Shown: in pieces, positions 36,162-48,836 of the stretch
Numbering within the stretch: the first letter of the stretch is position 1
Layout of the letters: the number at the start of each line of letters is the position of its first letter
Assembly: GCA_021234155.1 (NCBI GenBank)
Contig: JAJEKV010000158.1
Coordinates: 617,820-681,819, forward strand
Reading direction: 5' to 3'
DNA: 64,000 nucleotides
From: Isoetes taiwanensis
Lineage: Eukaryota; Streptophyta; Lycopodiopsida; Isoetales; Isoetaceae
Translations under genes and position numbers: made by a program
The notes under the pieces: model-generated
The model's database searches: none
Seen by the model: only the letters and a program-made list of their open reading frames with translations
What the model was told of the DNA's origin: nothing

Positions 36162-38093
36162 GCAATGTTATTCTGGGATATGGATGTATTATTCTAGATG
36201 TTGGCAACAATTTTTCTTAAGCGATTTATTGTAAATTATAATACAATGGGTGTATAACTTTAGAATCAAAAAGTGGTAAGTGCGTGGTGGGTTTCTCTCG
36301 TTTATCACCCAAAGATTAGGGCTTTGCACCTGAGGAATAAAGCCATATCTCTTGCATGATATGGCGGTAGCTTCAATGACATTGTGTACTGTCTTAGAGC
36401 AAATAACCACCAAAAGAAGGTTATTTTTACATTAGCTGTGCACTCTTAAGTGAGTCTCGATGCATTTCTAGCGGTATGTGTTCTTCTAGGCGGGGCAAAG
36501 GCCACATAAATAGATGGCCATTTTCGTGGCTTACAAAAGAAACTAGGTTTCATTATTAGCATGCTCCGGAGGATGAATGGCAAATATCTTGTAATGGAGT
36601 GCGCTCACGAAGATCCAGTAAGTAGTGATGCCTAAAACATGTAGTGATACTCCAAAGTTCATTTATTTACGCAGAAGCATGTAGGCGATATGATTATCAA
36701 AGAAGAGTTGCGGTCACAGGTATAAAAGATCTTTGAATGGATCTTTGAATATTTTAGAGTTTCATGCTCTAAGCGAAACGAGAATCCTTTCTTTGACATC
36801 GATTGTCTTAGAAAGAACGAATTTATTGAATTTGGCAACATGCTCCCGAGTGGATCCATGGCACTTTGGCTAATGATATCACGGGGGTTTTCAAGTTTTA
36901 TTGAAATCCTTCTAGAGACACGAAGTCTTTGCAAAACAGGGTTATGGTTACTCAAGCTTCAACATTTCTGAAAAATCTTTTGCTTTTATATGACATTTTG
37001 TATTTATTATCGATAAATATGAGAGCCTAATGATGCAAAAGATGAATAAGAGTATTATTGTAACAAATCTTTATTACATCTGATAGGCGGATCGCGAGGA
37101 ATAAAAGAATCGGTTGGTAGATCAACAAGCCTCGATACATCAAATATCTTTAAAGAATTTTGCTTTGTTTTGCATTTAATATAATAGAATAGATCTTTGC
37201 AATTTCTGAAGTAGTCGTTTTGGAGAGGAATAACATCCCACAAAACATTTTATAGTGGATGCATATTGCATCATTATGTGCCCTATAGGTTTAGACAAAA
37301 TGTTGTTGATTACTTTTACATTTCCTTTTCCGGTTGCTTTACACTAAGTTTGGGCAATAGGCTACATTGGGTGAAGAGTAGAATACCCAATGTACCTTTT
37401 AACCTGCTTCATTACACCTTTGTGCTAATGTTGCTTGATTGAGCTGCGAGTCTTGGATATTCTCCTCTCTCAATGTGGTTCTTTTGTCCTAGTTAAAGTG
37501 GTTTTAGCGAGAAAGGCAGAGATTATCTTTGCCAAGTTAAATTGGCAAAGGAATGCGTGGTGGCTACATAGCCACTGACCCTCTGAAGTTATGGAGTTCA
37601 TGCAACCAGTTGGACTTAGGAGTTCATAAAGGTTTATTTGATTGATTAAGGAAGTGGCTTTATCTTTAAATAATATTTCCTTAATTTTAAAAGAAGATGT
37701 TTTATTCTGTTATCTCATCTACATGCATAAGATAATGCATGAAAAATTAACATTAGCTTTGATATCTAACTTTGGGCTTTGTGCCATAGCTTTATGTATG
37801 ATGCCTAGAGTGGTGTCACATTTACATTCTAAAGTATTTAATGATAATATTGCATTCTAAAAAGTATCTATTGATAAAACATATGGCTAAAGGAATTTTG
37901 TGAATGCTTGAAGATGCATGACGAGGAGACTAAAAATTCGATAGAGCATGAACATGTTACTAAGTCATGAACATGTTTGAGATAATGATCCGCAGAAAAT
38001 ATGCCATCTTGGATGCTTCGGTCCAAGTATGGGATGATAAAACTACGGATGGATTGGTGAAGTAGTTTTGAAGTGCTAGTGGGCTTTTTGTGT
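36111..38093. repeat. Repeat unit B', second copy, right end lost
   Basis: It aligns from GCTAAGATTGCTAAAATAAC to GTGCTAGTGGGCTTTT with 25,358-27,338, with frequent indels. It ends abruptly at about 38,093, where B would continue for some 620 bases. Unrelated DNA (GTCACAGGCTATACG...) follows. Confidence 0.7.
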
Positions 38094-38360
38094 CACAGGC
38101 TATACGTCCGGGGGTTTTCTTTATCTTGCATTTTCTTAGAAAAGTACGCTCTTCTTAACTTTTAGCCTCTACTTAGACTTTTAATCATCTATCTATACCT
38201 AATACTAAAGGAGTTTTAGGATAGTCTGTGCGCAATCTTGGCGGTGGATTTTGTTCTTCTCAATTTAATCGTTGGATTTTTCGTTACGATGCCTGCTGCT
38301 TCTTAGCACATGATCTCTTTACTTTTACTTGCATCACACCTCGGTTAGGCTATGCTTGTA

Positions 38361-38600
38361 ATGGCGACCTTTACCGCATCAGCCATGTATACAAGAATGC
38401 TGGCAAAACGTCCCTTCTCCTCTAGCCCTTCATTTAGGGCCACCGTTCATCCCTCAATTATTTTATTTCATTGCAGTGTAAGTAACAATCTATTTCAAAT
38501 GCAATCGTCTATTAAAATGGCTTCCGGTTCTTTGTTTGCCGTTTATGCATCTTATGACTTTGATGTTAAAGACATTGCTAAATCTTTGTTTCTTGCAGGT
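38361..38600 (+). CDS. Possible first exon of a plastid-targeted protein
   Basis: ATG at 38,361 opens MATFTASAMYTRMLAKRPFS, then SSPSFRATVHPS, a Ser/Thr/Arg-rich, acid-free start like a chloroplast transit peptide. It continues to LFAVYASYDFDVKDIAKSLF, LAG and a CAG|GTAATT donor near 38,600. The minus-strand Copia element inserted at 38,905 would separate it from any further exons. No family was recognised. Confidence 0.3.
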
Positions 38601-38905
38601 AATTTATTTCATGTGGTTGTTTTTAGCAGAGATCTTCCCCGCTGCTAAAAGCTTTGAATCAGAGGTTTATTTTTTGTGGATCCTTTGATCGTTGTGGAAT
38701 CCAACAGAGCCATCTTGGCACGATTTTGCATTTTGATCATGCTCCAGTTTTCTGTCCCAGGTATCCCATAGTTTATATGTATTCTTTTTAATATTACCGA
38801 TTAAGCCTCTAGAAATACTCTCTTATCTGATTGCTCAGTCTTACATGGAGTGGATATTTGTACAGAACTGGGGAGTTGTAGTAGAGCTTTTTACGTTGCT
38901 TGTTT

Positions 38906-39108
38906 TGACAATGTTGAGGAAAACAAGCAGATGCAGAAAACAGTAACGAATTGTATTGAGATGTGAGCTAAATAAACTAGAGAATCTAATAAAGAACTAA
39001 TGTAAATGAAATGCCCGGCTAGTTGGTGGTTGAATGCGGTCTCCTCACTGCCATCCCTCCACGTGTCTTCTTGGAGGCGAGTGATGTCGGGGACTTGTAT
39101 ACACGACA
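38906..39108 (-). repeat. 3' LTR of Copia 2
   Basis: Partner of 48,837-49,059. The shared text includes GACAATGTTGAGGAAAAC and GACTTGTATACAC. On its inner side the minus strand reads GTGGGGAG, a likely polypurine tract (39,108-39,120). Confidence 0.85.
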
Positions 39109-39139
39109 CTCCCCACAAAGGCCCGACGAAGACGGGAGG

Positions 39140-40340
39140 CAAGATGCCTCTTTGCCGATGGCTGAAAAGGATCTCTAGGTAAAAGGCCTTGGTAAAGGTA
39201 TCAACCAGCATGGAGTTCGTGGGAAGGTAATGAAGTTGAAGAAATCCAGAGGTGATTTGTTCGCGGACATAGTGGAAGTGGACAGGAATATGATTGGTCG
39301 AGGGCGATGAGAGGGTATCTCGACCATATTGATAGCAGCATTTGTTGTCTATGTGAGCTGGAATGGGCGTGAAAGGTGGAGCGATGGCAAGTGGAGAAGA
39401 TTGGCATATGAAACAAGGTCTCGAGCACCATGTGATAAGGCAAGGTATTACGCCGGGCGGAGGAAGGATGAGGCCACAATGGGTTGTTTCTTGGAGATCC
39501 GGCCAATGAGGCCTCCATGGAAGGAGTAAGAAGCATTTGTAGTGGAGCGTCCATGTACATTAGTAGCATAACTGGAATCAACTATTAAGGTAAGGGTCCT
39601 GAAAAGGATTAAGGAGAGTAAAGTGATGCCATGATTGGGAGTGCCACCGAGATAGCGAAGAATACGGCTTTGCAAGGAGCCGGTGAGTATAAGTAAAGCG
39701 ATCATTATGGCGGCCGAGAGTTATGACGAGAATAGGAAAGATCGGTGAGAATAAATCATGAGATACATAGGGATCCAATAAGAGAACGATAGGCAAAAGG
39801 TCGGTGGAGGCTCGGTGGAAGATGCAGAATCAAAGAGGTGAAGATTGGGATCCATAGGAGTGGCAGTGGAATTGGCAGTAAGCATGTCAAAACGTTGAAG
39901 AAGTTCAGAAATATAGAGGCTCTGATTGATATGGAGAGTTCGATGAGAGCGGGAGCGGATAATCTAAGACAAAAAAAAAGCAAGCATAAGCCCATGAATT
40001 TCATGGAGAAATGGTGGCTCAAGTGGGTATGAAGCTGATGCAAATGAGGTAAACTGTTGCCCATGAGCAGCATATCATCAACATAAAGCAGGAGAAGGAT
40101 GACATCGGAGGAATTCTGCTGAATATATATGGTAGGATCAATATGAGAAGCATGAAAACCCATTTGATGAATAACGATCAAACTTTTGAAACCGGGCTGC
40201 GGAAGCTTCGTAGCCCATAGATGACCCAAGAAGGCATGCAGACATGATCTGGAAATTGAACATCTTCAAAACCCGTTGGTTGGCGCGTAAATTTCTTGAT
40301 TGAGATCACCATGGAGAAAAGCAGTTTGCACACCTAATTG
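39140..40340 (-). pseudogene. Copia 2 reverse transcriptase / RNase H
   Basis: The segment 40,229-39,756 contains GFKSLIVIHQMGFHASHIDP, then SSDVILLLLYVDDMLLMGNS with the YVDD catalytic box, then HHFSMKFMG. RNase H follows in another frame at 39,705-39,448 (DSSYATNVHGRSTTNASYSF, then GGLIGRISKKQP). A later part at 39,581-39,201 matches the RNase H tail only weakly. Frame changes at about 39,750 and 39,600 break it. Confidence 0.8.
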
Positions 40341-40599
40341 GAAGATTTCCCAATCCTGTGGGGCAGCTACTGCAAGAAGTGTGCGAAGATGAGGCATATG
40401 GATTACTGGCGAATAGGTTTCATCATAGTCGACGTCATGGATCTGAGTAAAACCCGCGTGCTACAAGTGCCTTATATCGATCAAAGGGAGCCATCATATT
40501 TGTATTTTTACGAGAAGACCCATTTGGAATCGACAAGCGTGCTTCCCGGTGGCAAAGGGGACTATATCCCAAACGTGATTGTGGGCCATGGACTGTAAT

Positions 40600-42230
40600 T
40601 CAGAGAGAGCAGCTTCCTTCCAGTGAGGACCTTCTGGACTGTGCAAGGCTTGGCGAATGGAAGAAGGGGTGTTATGAGTAGCAAGGCAGACCCATTCTAC
40701 TAAGCTAGTCTTAGTGGATTCAACAAGACGCCTGCTTGGAGTGCGGGCACGAGAAGAGCGGCGAAGAACTGTAGGAACTTGTGTGGGAGTGGCAGAATCA
40801 ACAACAAGAGCAGGAACATCTTGGGCAAGAGCAGGAACATCTTGGGTTTCTGATGCAGGATCAGCAATAGGATCAGCTTGTGTGGCAACAGGGGCATGTG
40901 GTGTAGCAGCTACAGAGGCAGGAACCTAAGGCCGATGACTAAGGCGTTCAGCTTCTGCATCAAGAATGGAATCTGAAGGATCTGGCACAAGTGTGCTCCA
41001 ATCAATAAAATCAGCATCCTCAGATGCAATGGGATGATCTGGATGTTGGGTTTCATCAAAATGAACATCTGTAGAAATGATAATCTTGTTGGTGGCAGGA
41101 TTCCAACATTTGTAGGCTTTATGATTGGTGGAGTAGCCCAGAAATCTGCAACGAATGCTCTTATCATCGAACTTACCCCGCAGCTTTTTAGGCACATGAA
41201 CATACACAATACATCCAAAAATCCGAATGTGAGAAAGATCAGGCTTGTTGCCAAACTATGCTTCATGAGGTGTTGACTCAGGAACTGCAACAGTGGGCAA
41301 GAAATTTTGAATATGGACAACGGCGGCAATGGCTTCTTCCCAAAAATGTTTGGTTAAGCAAGCTTGAACCAAAGTGCTCTTAGCACCTTCGCATATAGTC
41401 CGATTCTTGCGTTCGCACCCGGCTCCGGATGCTGGCGGGCGAATCTGGTGTGAGCTGCCCTATGAATGCCGGGTTGTAGAGCATGCCGATTGAGCGGTGC
41501 TAAGGTATTCACCTCGCCATCGGTCGCGAAGGGCACTTGATGGCCTTTCCAGTTTGGGTTTCAGTGCTGGCCTTATAAAGAAGAAAAGCTTCAAGTGCTT
41601 GACTTTTTCGCCGGAGAAAATACACATGGATACGTCGACTTTTCGGTTGGGTTTGGTCTTTGGCCTTATAAAGAAAGAAAAGCTTCAAGTGCTTGACTTT
41701 TTCGCCGGAGAAAATACACATGGATACGTCGACTGAAATCGTCAACAAAGGAGATGTAATACAGATTTCCAGACCTGCTTGGGACTTCCATAGGGCCGCA
41801 TAAATCAGAATGAACGAGCTCAAGAATTTGAGAAGCTTCGGGTTCTACCGCATAGAAAGCTTCGCCCGAGAATGTTTCCCAAGCATGCAAGCATGTGGAA
41901 ACCAAAACCGCCATGAATATGATCAATACCGGTAGCCAATTTATCTTTGGAAGAGATACTTGAGACTCAGGAGGTTGATATCGCTAATCGTCGATGCCAC
42001 AATTCAAGATGGGAGGATGATTGATTGAGAAAAAACATCATGAGAAGGTGAGCAATTGATTTCATAAAGATTACCCGTGCGATACCCTGCAGCAAGGGGC
42101 ATACTTGGAAGAGCACATTCTTGAGGGAAAAACAAGACTTCTTTAGCAGTAAAAACTGTGATTAGGCCAACATCAGCTAATTGAGCCACAGAAAGAAGGT
42201 TTTTGCGGAGTTGAGGAACCCAAGAGAGCA
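40600..42230 (-). pseudogene. Copia 2 integrase
   Basis: LVHSDLCGPMEVPSRSGNLY, then FVDDFSRRIHVYFL, at about 41,836-41,700 are the integrase core start with the D of D-D-E. An ERKNRT string (about 41,385-41,405) and the post-integrase RCRFLGYSTNHKAYKCWNP (about 41,155-41,095) follow. The zinc-binding head is seen upstream as MLSWVPQLRKNLLSVAQLAD (42,231-42,170), the usual N-terminal flank. A 92-bp tandem duplication (41,569-41,733) repeats the RRIHVYFLRRKSQALEAF stretch, so the frame is damaged. The Gln/Ala-rich tail near 40,790-40,920 holds short DNA repeats. Confidence 0.75.
41569..41733. repeat. Tandem duplication inside Copia 2 integrase, period about 92 bp
   Basis: 41,569-41,641 and 41,662-41,733 are nearly identical (GGCCTTATAAAGAA, then AAAGCTTCAAGTGCTTGAC, GGATACGTCGACT), with a 20-base spacer. 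It repeats integrase codons, so it is damage after insertion or an assembly artefact. Confidence 0.8.
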
Positions 42231-43303
42231 TTGGAAATAGCTGCTACTTCACCTGAAAGAAGTGGGAAGTTAAAGAAGCCCCGTGCCTTGACCTTGATCT
42301 CACTTTGAGAGCCAAGTTTAACACTGCCTTCACAGGGAGATAGATGCTCAATATACTGAGAGTTATGCACCATTACTGATGTGCAAGCGGAGTCAACTGT
42401 GAAAATATTAGATCCCTGTTCTGAAAAGAAAACTTCATCAGTGGTAAAAGATTCATCCAGGAGAAGGGATTCACGAATGTCAATGACTTCTTGCATCTAA
42501 ACCGGGATCCAAAGAAGGAACTGTACCATTGTTACATGCATGCTGCAGGGGCTCCTTCAAATGAATGAGTTCAGAAATACATGCCTCAGCAAGAATGGTT
42601 GGGGAACCTGGACAATCAACTTCAGGTTCAGCTTCAGAGATGCATGATTCCTCATGAAGTGTTAATCCCTCCACAAGGTTGGCTGCATGCGAACTTGGTT
42701 TTGTGGAGACGGAAGAGGTAGAAATGGTGCCCGTAGATGATTTCTGAGGCTTGCTGGGACACTAAAAAGCATAATGGCCGAAACCCATGCAAATCCGACA
42801 CTGGTCTTTGTTGATGTGGACATTGGAACGGCCAGAAAAAGGCTCTTCTATCATTAGATGCAGGCTTCCCTTTTTGTTGAGAAAGTTAAGCCTGTTCAGG
42901 CTTTTTCTCTCCACCATCACGTTCCTTACGCATGAGAGAGAGCTCAAACAAGTCTTCGACAATTTCTTCCCAAGAGGTCCCCTTTTTGCTCAGGAGCATC
43001 AGATCCACAGCATTTCCCCAAGAAGGCGGTAGGGATTTGTACAGGCGAAGCTTCTTTTGCACATTGGAGAGAATGTGTTCATCTCCAGCATCTGCAAGAA
43101 GGTCAAACATCTCTTGCAATATTGCAACATGCTGCCGAAGATCTTCCCCGTCTTGCATTCGATAGTCTTCAAGCTGGGTATCCAGTTGCATAACCTCAAT
43201 CTCAGACCTCTTTCCATATCTTTGATTAAGAAAGTCCCACAGGTGCTTGCTGCCATGATTCAATTCACTGCGAACCAGTTGGAGTTGATTCTTGGACAAA
43301 GGC
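42173..43303 (-). pseudogene. Copia 2 gag C-terminal part, zinc knuckle and protease
   Basis: From 43,303 it reads SKNQLQLVRSELNHGSKHLW, then DFLNQRYGKRSEIEVMQLDT and GEDLRQHVAILQEMFDLL, the helical gag (UBN2-type) domain. A C-X2-C-X4-H zinc knuckle, CRICMGFGHYAF, lies at about 42,765-42,805. The protease active-site region is NIFTVDSACTSVMVHNSQYI at about 42,440-42,380, with A in place of the usual G of D-S-G-A. Few stops interrupt it, so this part is the best preserved of the element. Confidence 0.8.
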
Positions 43304-43319
43304 CCCCAAAAATTAACAC

Positions 43320-46300
43320 ATATTAATAATCACTATGAAAACCACTATAAGCATGGTTTTTAATACAATTAATTCATATTCTCAACAAAAACCATATGCC
43401 TTTCATGCTTTTGTAAAATCAATGGTAGTTTGATCTTAGTTCTTATACTAATTTTATATCTTACACTGGTTTCTTAAGATTATTACTAATTTAGGATGTG
43501 ATTTTTAAGCACATATTGTAATATTATATTTTAGGATGATTTCACATACTAGTTATTGTTATCATAAATGTTTTCTTAATACAGTTTTATTGCTTCCAAG
43601 TTTTTTTAGCTAGTTCAAAAACTATGTTCGATTTTGCAAGTGTGAGATGGTTTTGCACATGGTTATTTACTATGCTTATTACTAATTGTCTATTACACTA
43701 GTTTATGGTATTGCTTTTATCATACAATTATTTCAACTCTTAAAATAGCTACTGACTTATATCATACTTTTTAGTATTAACTAGTAACTCTACTTTATCT
43801 AATTCCTAACATGATACTCACATACAGTTATGAACTTATGTTATGTAAAATGATTTGCTTATTGGATGCATAATGTTGTTTGAAAATTGCAGTATTTGAC
43901 CATGATTCACTTAGAAATATACATAATTAGAGTAATCTGATAGCATAAGGCAGCTTAAAATTCGATTTTAAGCTAGGAAGACACGTCATATCCCTAAGAA
44001 AGTGTCTAGAAAACATAAAACAGAGTAAAAAACAGTGACCCCTCACATAGTGGACATGGGCCCTTAGCTAAATTTTAGCTCGACCCTCTTGTGCACTGTG
44101 AGCGGTGGCAATAAATTTTGTCTTAAGGAATCAAATATTTTAATTCAACAAACACTACTAATGTTTTAAATAATGGAATAACATGAAAATTGCAGGTAGA
44201 ACTCTAAAACTCCCAGAAATATAAATAGACCCTTAGGGTTCCTCATTCTCACCGTACACCTCCAAGTTGCTGCGCTCCGACCAACAAGACCTTGTTCTCA
44301 ACCAATATGTAGCATGCTTTCATATTGGAATATGTATATTCGTATCCAGTTTTGCTAGTGTATCTTTTCGACGGTTTAATGGCGTCATTTCAAGTCATAT
44401 AATAATATAGTATTACAGTTGTTGTGGATCGCATTTTTTTTAGGTTTGACAAGAATAGAATAGAATATTTAGAATAGTTTTTTTGACAAGCAAAACTACG
44501 ATTAGTGGCATGTCAGGAAGCTTGAATATATCTAGAGTATCCATTAACTTTATGCAACTTATAAGGCCTGACTTGACAAGAGGACTTCTAATAGCCGGGG
44601 GCTTTTTGGGGAGGGGGATTTTAGCACAAGTTCATGAGGAAAAATGCAAGATAGCATTTCTAGGCAGAAGATGCAAAGTCGCAAAAATTTGCAGAAAATC
44701 ATGTATTGTGATCTTTTAATTTGCCTTACTCATCAAGTATCGATTACACTATGCATGATATGAGAAAGGATAACAACCTGAATTTGTCTAGCGTCAAGAT
44801 CATCTCTCGGTTTATTTATTTGCATTGTATTGTATTTCTCTAGAACAAGGTTCAAGTCTTTGCAATTCACATTAAGCTTACTATTCAAGATCATTATTCA
44901 ACTTCACTTTGATTTAGCTTATTGCCTCTTTACAAAGAATAGGATTTCAGTCTCTTGAATTTTTTCGTTTTGGTGTGTTATGGGAGATGTTATTTTATTT
45001 TTTTTTTGTTTGAAATATTAATAGAAATTCCTAAAACATTACCAAGTTCATATAATATATGAAATATTTAATATAGCACAAATCCCATAACACACCAAAA
45101 CCTTACAAGATGTACAAATCTCATCTAGCTGTGCAAGCACAAGACAACACTCCCGAAGCACGAGCCTGAAGCATTATGTACTCACTCCAACATAGGAGAC
45201 TAACGATAAGAATTAATTTGGAGCCATTGAATCAAAATATGGTTTCTCACTTCTTTCCATGCTTTTACTTTCACCATGGTTATAGTTGAACACCGTTCGA
45301 ATATTGTCACAGATACGCCAATGAATTTAACACGACCCTTCCAGTATTAAGGTACTTGTTAATAGAATGATATTTGTGTGAATTAGATTGAAGATATATT
45401 GTTCCAAACGTTTGCCCTCATTGCTCTTTGCCCATCCATGTGTAGGTCTCTCATTTTACGGGGTTTTTTTTTTCGTGTTTGGCCATTATCACATTATAGC
45501 CAAAACCACAAAAATTTATAATAAAAACCCAACAAGATTATGACATTTAGATATTTTGGGCACTCAATGTATTTAGGGTGCCAAAGGTCCCAGCATTTTG
45601 GCAGCCTCTTATTTTTGGACAAACAACTATGGCTGTCCAAGTTTCAATATGCGACCCTTCAACATGGGCGCTAGAGAGCCCATCAATCGATGGCAAATTG
45701 GTGGTAGATCACACCTCGCAGTCACAGATCAAACCCTGCAGTAGAGCCGATTTGCAAACACCTTCGATTGCATCTGGATGTTGCCGGAAAATTCCGTGGA
45801 GATGATGGACGAAATGGTCTTTACCTCAAAATAGGTGCTATTGGACTAAGAGCGCTTCTCCAACAAATAAGTTTTTCTCAATTTGAAGAGTCTCCAAGAA
45901 AGTCTTGAAATTGGGTATCCGATAGCCCAGATATGCATGATGCAATGAGTATTTGGCGAGCCGGAATGCTTCCATTGTGAGCAAGAAGCAAAATGATGTG
46001 TCATTTTCTTTTTCACTTGGGCATGTGCCTCATGTGATACTAAATAGCAGGCAAAACCCTCAATTTGCCTAATGCTGTCTAATTCTACCACGCATGCAAC
46101 TCAGTTTGGCTGTATTCCAGCCTTAGAGGGTTTTTTTCAGTTTCATGTTGTTTTGTAGAGCTGAAATAATGGTTTTTCTTCATTCATGTCCTCTTTTGCA
46201 CTTGCGAGGACTAGGGATAGCAATGGGTAGGATTCTAGAAATTCCAAGGAAGCATTTTAGCCGTCTGTACAAAATAAAAATAGAAACACCCTATCATCGA

Positions 46301-47040
46301 AAGAGTCTTAGTCGAATCTTCCTATTTTTATTTGTTAATTTTTCAAAAATCTAATGGACCGGATTTTTTTGGGGGAAAAGTTGGGGCCAATAGAAAATGA
46401 TGAAAATGTTAATGGTAGGTAATTTTTTATTTTTCGTTTTAGGTTAAGTTAATGTTTCTTTAGGTTTTACATTTAGGTATTACTTCTCTTCGTCTTTTGG
46501 AACGGCGGTTGGGCAGTTTTGGAACGGCGGTAGGGCAATGACAGCGACACAGACAGTTCGAGATAAATCAGGTGCTGGATCTGTGATGCATGCTAGTTTT
46601 CATTTGAGAGCAATATGGAGTAGCTATTTTCGCACTACATGCTGCTCTCAGTGATGCTAGTATTCAAAAATCCAGAAAACTTCCTTTCATTCTGCCTGTT
46701 CTCTGTGATTCTATCGTTAACAAGGGTATGCATTTCTGCTTTCGCATTTTTGATGCAAGAATGCTAAAGAATTCTTAGTGCAAGCATGGTAAACAATGGT
46801 GAATGTGATTTTACACTTCTGATTTTGCAGGCAGATAGCATTCATTCTACAAGAAGATTGAGCAGCATTCATTGTTTAATGCCATGCCATTAGTCAAAGT
46901 AATAGATAGCACTTCCTTTTTATTTCAGAATATTTTTTAAGAGAACAACAACTGGGAACTACCGAAAAGAAGAATCAGACATCTGTTTTGCAAATGACAT
47001 AGATTTAGACGAATATTCAAAACTGTAGGGTTTACTTGCA
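43320..47040. other. Interior of the gag insert without recognised genes
   Basis: 43,320-45,100 is AT-rich with no open frame of note apart from 44,483-44,719. The frames at 45,578-45,805 (plus) and 45,846-46,091 (minus) show no known motif. A poly-T tract lies near 44,996-45,008. Intron-like pyrimidine tracts ending in CAG precede 46,830 and 47,040. Confidence 0.3.
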
Positions 47041-47045
47041 GGGAA

Positions 47046-47168
47046 ATGCCAGCGCCCATTGTGGTTCTGGTGGTGCTGGCTGCTATAGTCCTTGAATCCA
47101 CACTCTCTCTTTCTCTTTCTTCTGACTATGTTGTTGATCCAAAAGGTGCTGCTTTTCCGAAGTCATAA
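47046..47168 (+). CDS. Small open frame with a signal-peptide-like start
   Basis: ATG at 47,046, just after a TTTACTTGCAG acceptor-like tract, opens MPAPIVVLVVLAAIVLESTL, then SLSLSSDYVVDPKGAAFPKS and TAA. This is 40 codons: a short hydrophobic helix with a small-residue cleavage region, then a polar tail. It could be the first exon of a secreted protein or chance. No family was recognised. Confidence 0.25.
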   Translation: MPAPIVVLVVLAAIVLESTLSLSLSSDYVVDPKGAAFPKS

Positions 47169-48019
47169 CAACTAAGAGCTTTGATAATAGCAAGGCATCA
47201 GCAAAATCGTGTTGTCTCCTTGAAGGAATAGGTAATGGAGGCGATGCTTTTGGGTTTTAAAATCTTATGCTTTTAAACTTCTTTATATCAATGTCGCCCA
47301 TCTACTCCAAGTATGCAGAGTGGATTCAGACTAGAGAAGGAAGGAAAGTTCGATTCATGTTTTCCTGGAACTAATACATGCTTAGAATTTTTATTTTTAT
47401 ATTCTTATCCTCTGCTCATCTTTTATCTTCTATGCTTGCATGTGGTGGATCAAGGGGGAGCCAACCTAACAGGAAAAATGGTGAATGCCTTGTTCTTGTT
47501 TGATCAGAGCGGGCATGACATGCCTTTTCCAGTTTTAGGATGGAAAATATACTCAGAGCATCTAGTACTTCTATAGAAACTAATATTGCTCAAATTTAGA
47601 TGAAGGGATGAATTAGCTGGCAGGGAATACCAAGGTTTTACAATGATTTTTGCACTGAAATGAATTTCATTACCGGAATTGTATTGATCTCACATTAATG
47701 TAGAAAAAAAGAATCCAGAGACCTTAGTACAATATCATATTTGGATTATCCAAGGTTCGGTTCTATTGATCCCATACAGGAGCGAAAATAAATCAAATGA
47801 ATTTAGATACCCCAGTTCAATGTCATCTAAGGGATTTGGATTTTCCAAGGTTCGACTCCTTGGTCCTGTAGAGATTGTGTAAATAAATTAAATGCCCCAA
47901 ACTATGTTCACATAACCACCAAATATATGTCATGTGTACAAAGCATACATATAAAAGAAATAAAACACTACATTGGATACCATATATCATATGTACAAAC
48001 CATACATATGAAACAAATA

Positions 48020-48140
48020 TATTGTACAATAACATGTTGTATTATCACCATAGTAAAGTAAAGAATAACATGTTGTATTACCACCATCGTAAAGCAAAGA
48101 CTAACATGCTGTATAACCACCATCTAAAGCAAAGAATAAC
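48020..48140 (+). repeat. Short tandem repeat, about 35-bp unit, three to four copies
   Basis: Units of the form AATAACATGTTGTATTA[CT]CACCAT..TAAAG[CT]AAAG repeat with a few changes inside the gag insert. Confidence 0.7.
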
Positions 48141-48514
48141 AGTGTAAACTAAAGAAGATAGATGGGGTAAAACATCTTGTCATAAAAGTAGTCGTAATAA
48201 GCAATATTATACATCATATACTTTAAGCAGGAGTAGGGATCAACTATGTTTACCATGTCAAAAAAAGCTAAGTTTATATATCATACAATCAAATCATATA
48301 AATGAACCATGTTGAATGACGATACACATAAATTGTGTCAAAAAATAATATTTGTTTATCACACTCTCAGATCACATTAACAAACTATGTTGCATAACTA
48401 GATATGGTTTGTAAACTTTTTGGCCCACAAACCGGTACCAGTTTAAATGCTTGGCTTTCACCAACAAACCATGGTTAAAAAGTTATACTGGTTCAATTTT
48501 GGGTGCCTTGTGAA

Positions 48515-48752
48515 GCACATGGCTATGCAAGCCAGTGCTTTACTATCTTTCTGTTTCCACAGGAGAAGATCCTTTTGCTGATTAGGATCTTTTTTCATCA
48601 GAAATATTTGGAGCCAGATCACTCCCATCCACTATCTCCCATAGACGCTCCGCTTTGAGATCTAGAGTGATCATCCGCTTCCATCCTTCAAAGCCCTTGC
48701 CATCAAAAGCTTGGGGCCTTAGATTCATCAGAATTGAATTCATTCCTGCCAT
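48515..48752 (-). pseudogene. Copia 2 gag N-terminal part
   Basis: ATG at 48,752 opens MAGMNSILMNLRPQAFDGKG, then FEGWKRMITLDLKAERLWEI, the F-x-G-x-x-[FY]-x-x-W-K start of plant Copia gag (DUF4219-like). It continues to APNISDEKRS and, after a frame slip, LLLWKQKDSKALACIAMC, where the foreign insert cuts it. It lies some 70 bases inside the primer site, as expected. Confidence 0.8.
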
Positions 48753-48821
48753 CTTTAGGGCTTGCGTCCCTCTGCCCAGAATCCTTCTTCGATTTGAGAG
48801 AATCCCTTTCTCAGACGAAGT

Positions 48822-48836
48822 GTGGCTCTGATACCA
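48822..48836 (-). other. Primer binding site for initiator Met-tRNA
   Basis: The minus strand reads TGGTATCAGAGCCAC directly after the 5' LTR ends in TGTCA. TGGTATCAGAGC is the standard plant Copia primer site, complementary to the 3' end of initiator methionine tRNA. Confidence 0.9.

Larger units (their letters stand above)
43300..48515. mobile_element. Foreign insert of about 5.2 kb inside Copia 2 gag, with short TIRs
   Basis: Copia 2 gag reads ...KDSKALACIAMC down to about 48,515 and resumes LSKNQLQLVR at 43,303. The inserted DNA begins CAAAGGCCCCCAAAAATT at the low end. Read on the minus strand from the high end it begins CACAAGGCACCCAAAATT, an imperfect terminal inverted repeat of about 16-18 bases. 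A 3-bp CTT may be duplicated at the borders. I found no transposase. It reads cleanly and holds possible single-copy exons such as 47,046-47,168. It is a class II element or a captured segment of unknown superfamily. Confidence 0.6.

Noticed and set aside
25356-38093. B and B' as the two LTRs of one 12.7-kb retrotransposon
   Set aside because: B is preceded by A and followed by A', and A'-B' repeats the A-B order, so a tandem unit with an insertion explains the data better. No primer site, polypurine tract or pol motif lies between.
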